A DNA stretch of 15,500 bases from Dehalococcoidia bacterium (lineage in GTDB: Bacteria > Chloroflexota > Dehalococcoidia > GIF9 > AB-539-J10): positions 1 through 15,500 of the forward strand of contig JAUWGZ010000027.1 in the NCBI GenBank assembly GCA_030606165.1, written 5' to 3'. Positions 13,640 through 15,500 of this stretch are shown here, piece after piece. Position 1 is the first letter of the stretch. Each line of letters opens with the position of its first letter. The translations under genes were made by a program, and so were the position numbers. The notes under the pieces were generated by a model. The model did no database searches. It was not told where the DNA came from and saw nothing but the letters and a program-made list of their open reading frames with translations.

Positions 13640-14674
13640 ATGCTGGAACAACTCAAAGACCTTCATGCACAAGCTCTCGATGAGCTAAACAAAGTTAGTA
13701 ATCCTCGGGAACTGGAGTCGTGGCGCGTTCGCCACCTGGGTAAGAAAAGCAGTTTAACTAAAATTCTACGTTCCTTGGCCGCCTTGCCCCTGGAGAAACG
13801 ACGAAAGGTGGGTGCCCAGGCTAATGAAATCAAGATAGCTTTAGAGTCAAGCCTAGAAGAGAAGGAAAAATTACTAGAGGAAGCTCTTTTGACCTCTCCT
13901 CGGGAATCCCAAAGATTAGATATTACCTTGCCTGGTCGGCCTCTCCCGACAGGTCGACTCCACCCCACTACTCAAACACTTAAGGAAATTTGCGACGTTT
14001 TCAAAAATATGGGCTTCCAGGTAATTGAGGGACCCGACGTAGAGTGGGATTACTACAACTTTGAAGCCTTAAATATTCCTCAACATCATCCGGCACGAGA
14101 TATGTTTGCTACTCTATGGATAGATGCAGGTACGGGAGGGAAAGCTAGACTTTTGCGCACGCACACTTCCCCAATGCAAATCAGGTTGATGGAGAAGGAA
14201 CGTCCGCCAATAAGAGCCATAGTGCCAGGGCGAGCTTATAGATATGAAGCGACTGACGCCACTCACGAATCTATGTTTTATCAAGTTGAAGGTTTGGCTG
14301 TGGATAAGGGCATCACCCTGGCTGATTTAAAAGGCACTTTGTTTGACTTTTGCCGCTGTATTTTTGGTGAGGAAAGGAAGGTGCGCTTCCGCTGCGATTA
14401 TTTTCCCTTTGTGGAACCCGGGGTGGAGGTAGCCATCGGATGTTCGGCTTGCGATGGTGCTGGCTGCCGGCTATGTGGCTACAGCGGCTGGCTTGAAATA
14501 TTAGGGGCGGGGATGGTGCATCCCGACGTCCTGGCACGCGTCGATATCGACCCCGAGCTTTACAGTGGTTTTGCCTTCGGGTTGGGAGTCGAGCGTATAC
14601 CTATGCTGCGCTATGGTATCGACGACATTCGCCTCTTTTATAGCAATGACCTCAGGTTTTTAAAGCAGTTCTAA
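13640..14674 (+). CDS. pheS: Phenylalanyl-tRNA synthetase, alpha subunit
   Basis: A 344-residue catalytic subunit of the heterotetrameric enzyme. Residues 1–90 form the N-terminal coiled coil that contacts tRNA-Phe. The class II core follows: PTGRLHPTTQTL near 108, EGPDVEWDYYNFEALNIP near 132, motif 2 region RFRCDYFPFVEPGVEV near 248, and motif 3 FAFGLGVERIPMLRYGIDD near 310. Between motifs 2 and 3 a paired CxxC knuckle (C268, C271, C276, C279) precedes GWLEILGAGMVHPDVL, as in many PheS proteins. No convincing ribosome binding site is seen before the ATG. Unusually, its partner pheT is separated from it by one small gene. Confidence 0.97.
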   Translation: MLEQLKDLHAQALDELNKVSNPRELESWRVRHLGKKSSLTKILRSLAALPLEKRRKVGAQANEIKIALESSLEEKEKLLEEALLTSPRESQRLDITLPGRPLPTGRLHPTTQTLKEICDVFKNMGFQVIEGPDVEWDYYNFEALNIPQHHPARDMFATLWIDAGTGGKARLLRTHTSPMQIRLMEKERPPIRAIVPGRAYRYEATDATHESMFYQVEGLAVDKGITLADLKGTLFDFCRCIFGEERKVRFRCDYFPFVEPGVEVAIGCSACDGAGCRLCGYSGWLEILGAGMVHPDVLARVDIDPELYSGFAFGLGVERIPMLRYGIDDIRLFYSNDLRFLKQF

Positions 14675-14693
14675 CTAGTTGAAAGCTACTTCG

Positions 14694-14903
14694 ATGAAAA
14701 TAAGGGTTAAGGATCTCAAACCGGGCATGATTGTGGCAGCAAAAGGAAAACGCGTTCGGTTGTCAAATTTGCCTAGATGCCCTTCTTGTAGCAAGCCAAA
14801 TTATTGTGAAGAGCATGGATACGTCTATGTTAAGTGGTATAAAAACCTGCAAATGGCATTTCTCAATGCTGGCAGAAATATCGAGGTGGACAGGATCGAA
14901 TGA
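14694..14903 (+). CDS. Small putative zinc-binding protein inserted between pheS and pheT
   Basis: A 69-residue protein from ATG 14694; an in-frame TTG at 14679 would add five residues. Neither has a strong ribosome binding site (GAAAG lies 8 bases before 14694). Residues 3–26 are a basic, strand-like IRVKDLKPGMIVAAKGKRVR, and C29, C32, C38 and H41 form a compact CxxC–x5–CxxH site suited to one zinc ion. The remainder (YVYVKWYKNLQMAF and on) is aromatic. I recognise no family. The stop overlaps the pheT start by 4 bases (ATGA), so it is cotranscribed and probably translationally coupled with pheT. A role in tRNA-Phe charging or RNA binding is only suggested by position and charge. Confidence 0.75.
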   Translation: MKIRVKDLKPGMIVAAKGKRVRLSNLPRCPSCSKPNYCEEHGYVYVKWYKNLQMAFLNAGRNIEVDRIE

Positions 14904-15500
14904 AAGCCTCGCTTAACTGGCTCAGGGATTATGTTGACATAAAGCTTGCTCCCGAAGAACTGGCCGAAAGGCTAACCATGGCTGGCCTGGAAGTCAAAGG
15001 CACCCAGACTATAGGCGGCACCTGGGATAATGTAGTGATAGGGGAAGTAATAGCAGTAAATCCCCATCCTAATGCTGACCGCCTTAAGCTAGCTACAGTT
15101 GACCTCGGCACTGAGCAAGTCACCACGGTTTGTGGTGCCCCCAATATCGGACTTGGTCAGAGGGTGCCTTTTGCTCATATAGGAGCCCGGCTTATAGATG
15201 CTCACACTGAAGAAGCTATACTGCTAAAGCCGGCTAAAATTCGCGGCGTCGCTTCCGAGGGCATGGTTTGCTCGGAGAAGGAACTAGGGATTTCTGATAG
15301 TCACGAAGGCATTTTGGTATTGCCACCGGAGGCACCCATAGGTACCCCTCTCAGTGCTTATCTAGGCGATGTAATTTTTGATTCAGATGTGACACCTAAC
15401 CGCCCGGATTGCTTATCTGTAATTGGTGTTGCTCGAGAAATTGCTGCCTTAACTGGTGAACCACTCCGTTTATCCCCAATTCATTACGAAGAATTAGAAG
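14900..15500 (+). CDS. pheT: Phenylalanyl-tRNA synthetase, beta subunit, 3' end outside window
   Basis: An open frame of 200 codons to the window edge, about the first quarter of a PheT of roughly 800 residues. It starts MKASLNWLRDYVDI, the standard beginning. The EMAP-II-like tRNA-binding domain covers about 40–150, with VVIGEVIAVNPHPNADRLKLA, VCGAPNI, and KIRGVASEGMVCSEKELG. The B1-domain linker DVIFDSDVTPNRPDCLSV (about 160–177) and the following REIAALTG are also typical. The editing and anticodon-binding domains lie beyond the window. The beta subunit edits mischarged Tyr and binds the tRNA. Its ATG overlaps the preceding stop by 4 bases. Confidence 0.97.
   Translation, partial: MKASLNWLRDYVDIKLAPEELAERLTMAGLEVKGTQTIGGTWDNVVIGEVIAVNPHPNADRLKLATVDLGTEQVTTVCGAPNIGLGQRVPFAHIGARLIDAHTEEAILLKPAKIRGVASEGMVCSEKELGISDSHEGILVLPPEAPIGTPLSAYLGDVIFDSDVTPNRPDCLSVIGVAREIAALTGEPLRLSPIHYEELE

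Overview
The window looks like a chromosomal segment of an anaerobic, deep-branching bacterium. My best guess is Chloroflexota, class Dehalococcoidia. This rests on the gene mix (an archaeal-type fructose-bisphosphate aldolase/phosphatase, an archease–RtcB pair, a stand-alone EF-Tu-domain-2-like protein, a threonyl-tRNA synthetase without a TGS domain) and on many TTG/GTG starts. It is inference, not proof. I see no transposase, integrase, phage gene, CRISPR array or plasmid function; gene density is high and everything reads as stable core genome. Two genes run off the window: the aldolase/phosphatase at the left edge and pheT at the right edge.

Left block (1–5742, minus strand). Six tightly spaced genes read right to left: archease, rtcB, a SagB-type nitroreductase, a COG2509-type FAD dehydrogenase, a DUF429 predicted RNase H-fold nuclease, and the bifunctional gluconeogenic fructose-1,6-bisphosphate aldolase/phosphatase. 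Archease and RtcB form a known RNA-ligation pair. The next two genes are flavoproteins. A near-consensus promoter lies almost on top of the archease start and predicts a nearly leaderless mRNA.

Middle block (5743–9461, plus strand). A roughly 275-base divergent control region is followed by a complete compact riboflavin operon: ribD, ribE, ribBA, ribH, with overlaps or short gaps. Together these make riboflavin from GTP and ribulose 5-phosphate, apart from the dephosphorylation step that housekeeping phosphatases usually perform. I see no FMN riboswitch upstream.

Transition (9451–10606). A small EF-Tu-domain-2-like gene on the minus strand overlaps the end of ribH. Its promoter is back to back with a consensus plus-strand promoter driving two small unrecognised genes. 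The first product is helical and charged; the second has a regular coiled coil followed by a single CxxC knuckle. A tRNA-Val(GAC) gene with its own promoter follows.

Right block (10658–15500, plus strand). A translation operon: thrS, infC, rpmI, rplT, pheS, a small Cys/His protein, pheT. Several junctions overlap, suggesting translational coupling. infC starts with TTG inside the thrS stop region, and a small putative zinc protein is inserted between pheS and pheT. The strongest leads for something undescribed are this inserted gene, the two-gene module at 9846–10407, and the link between the RNA-repair pair and the DUF429 nuclease. None amounts to a demonstrated new system.
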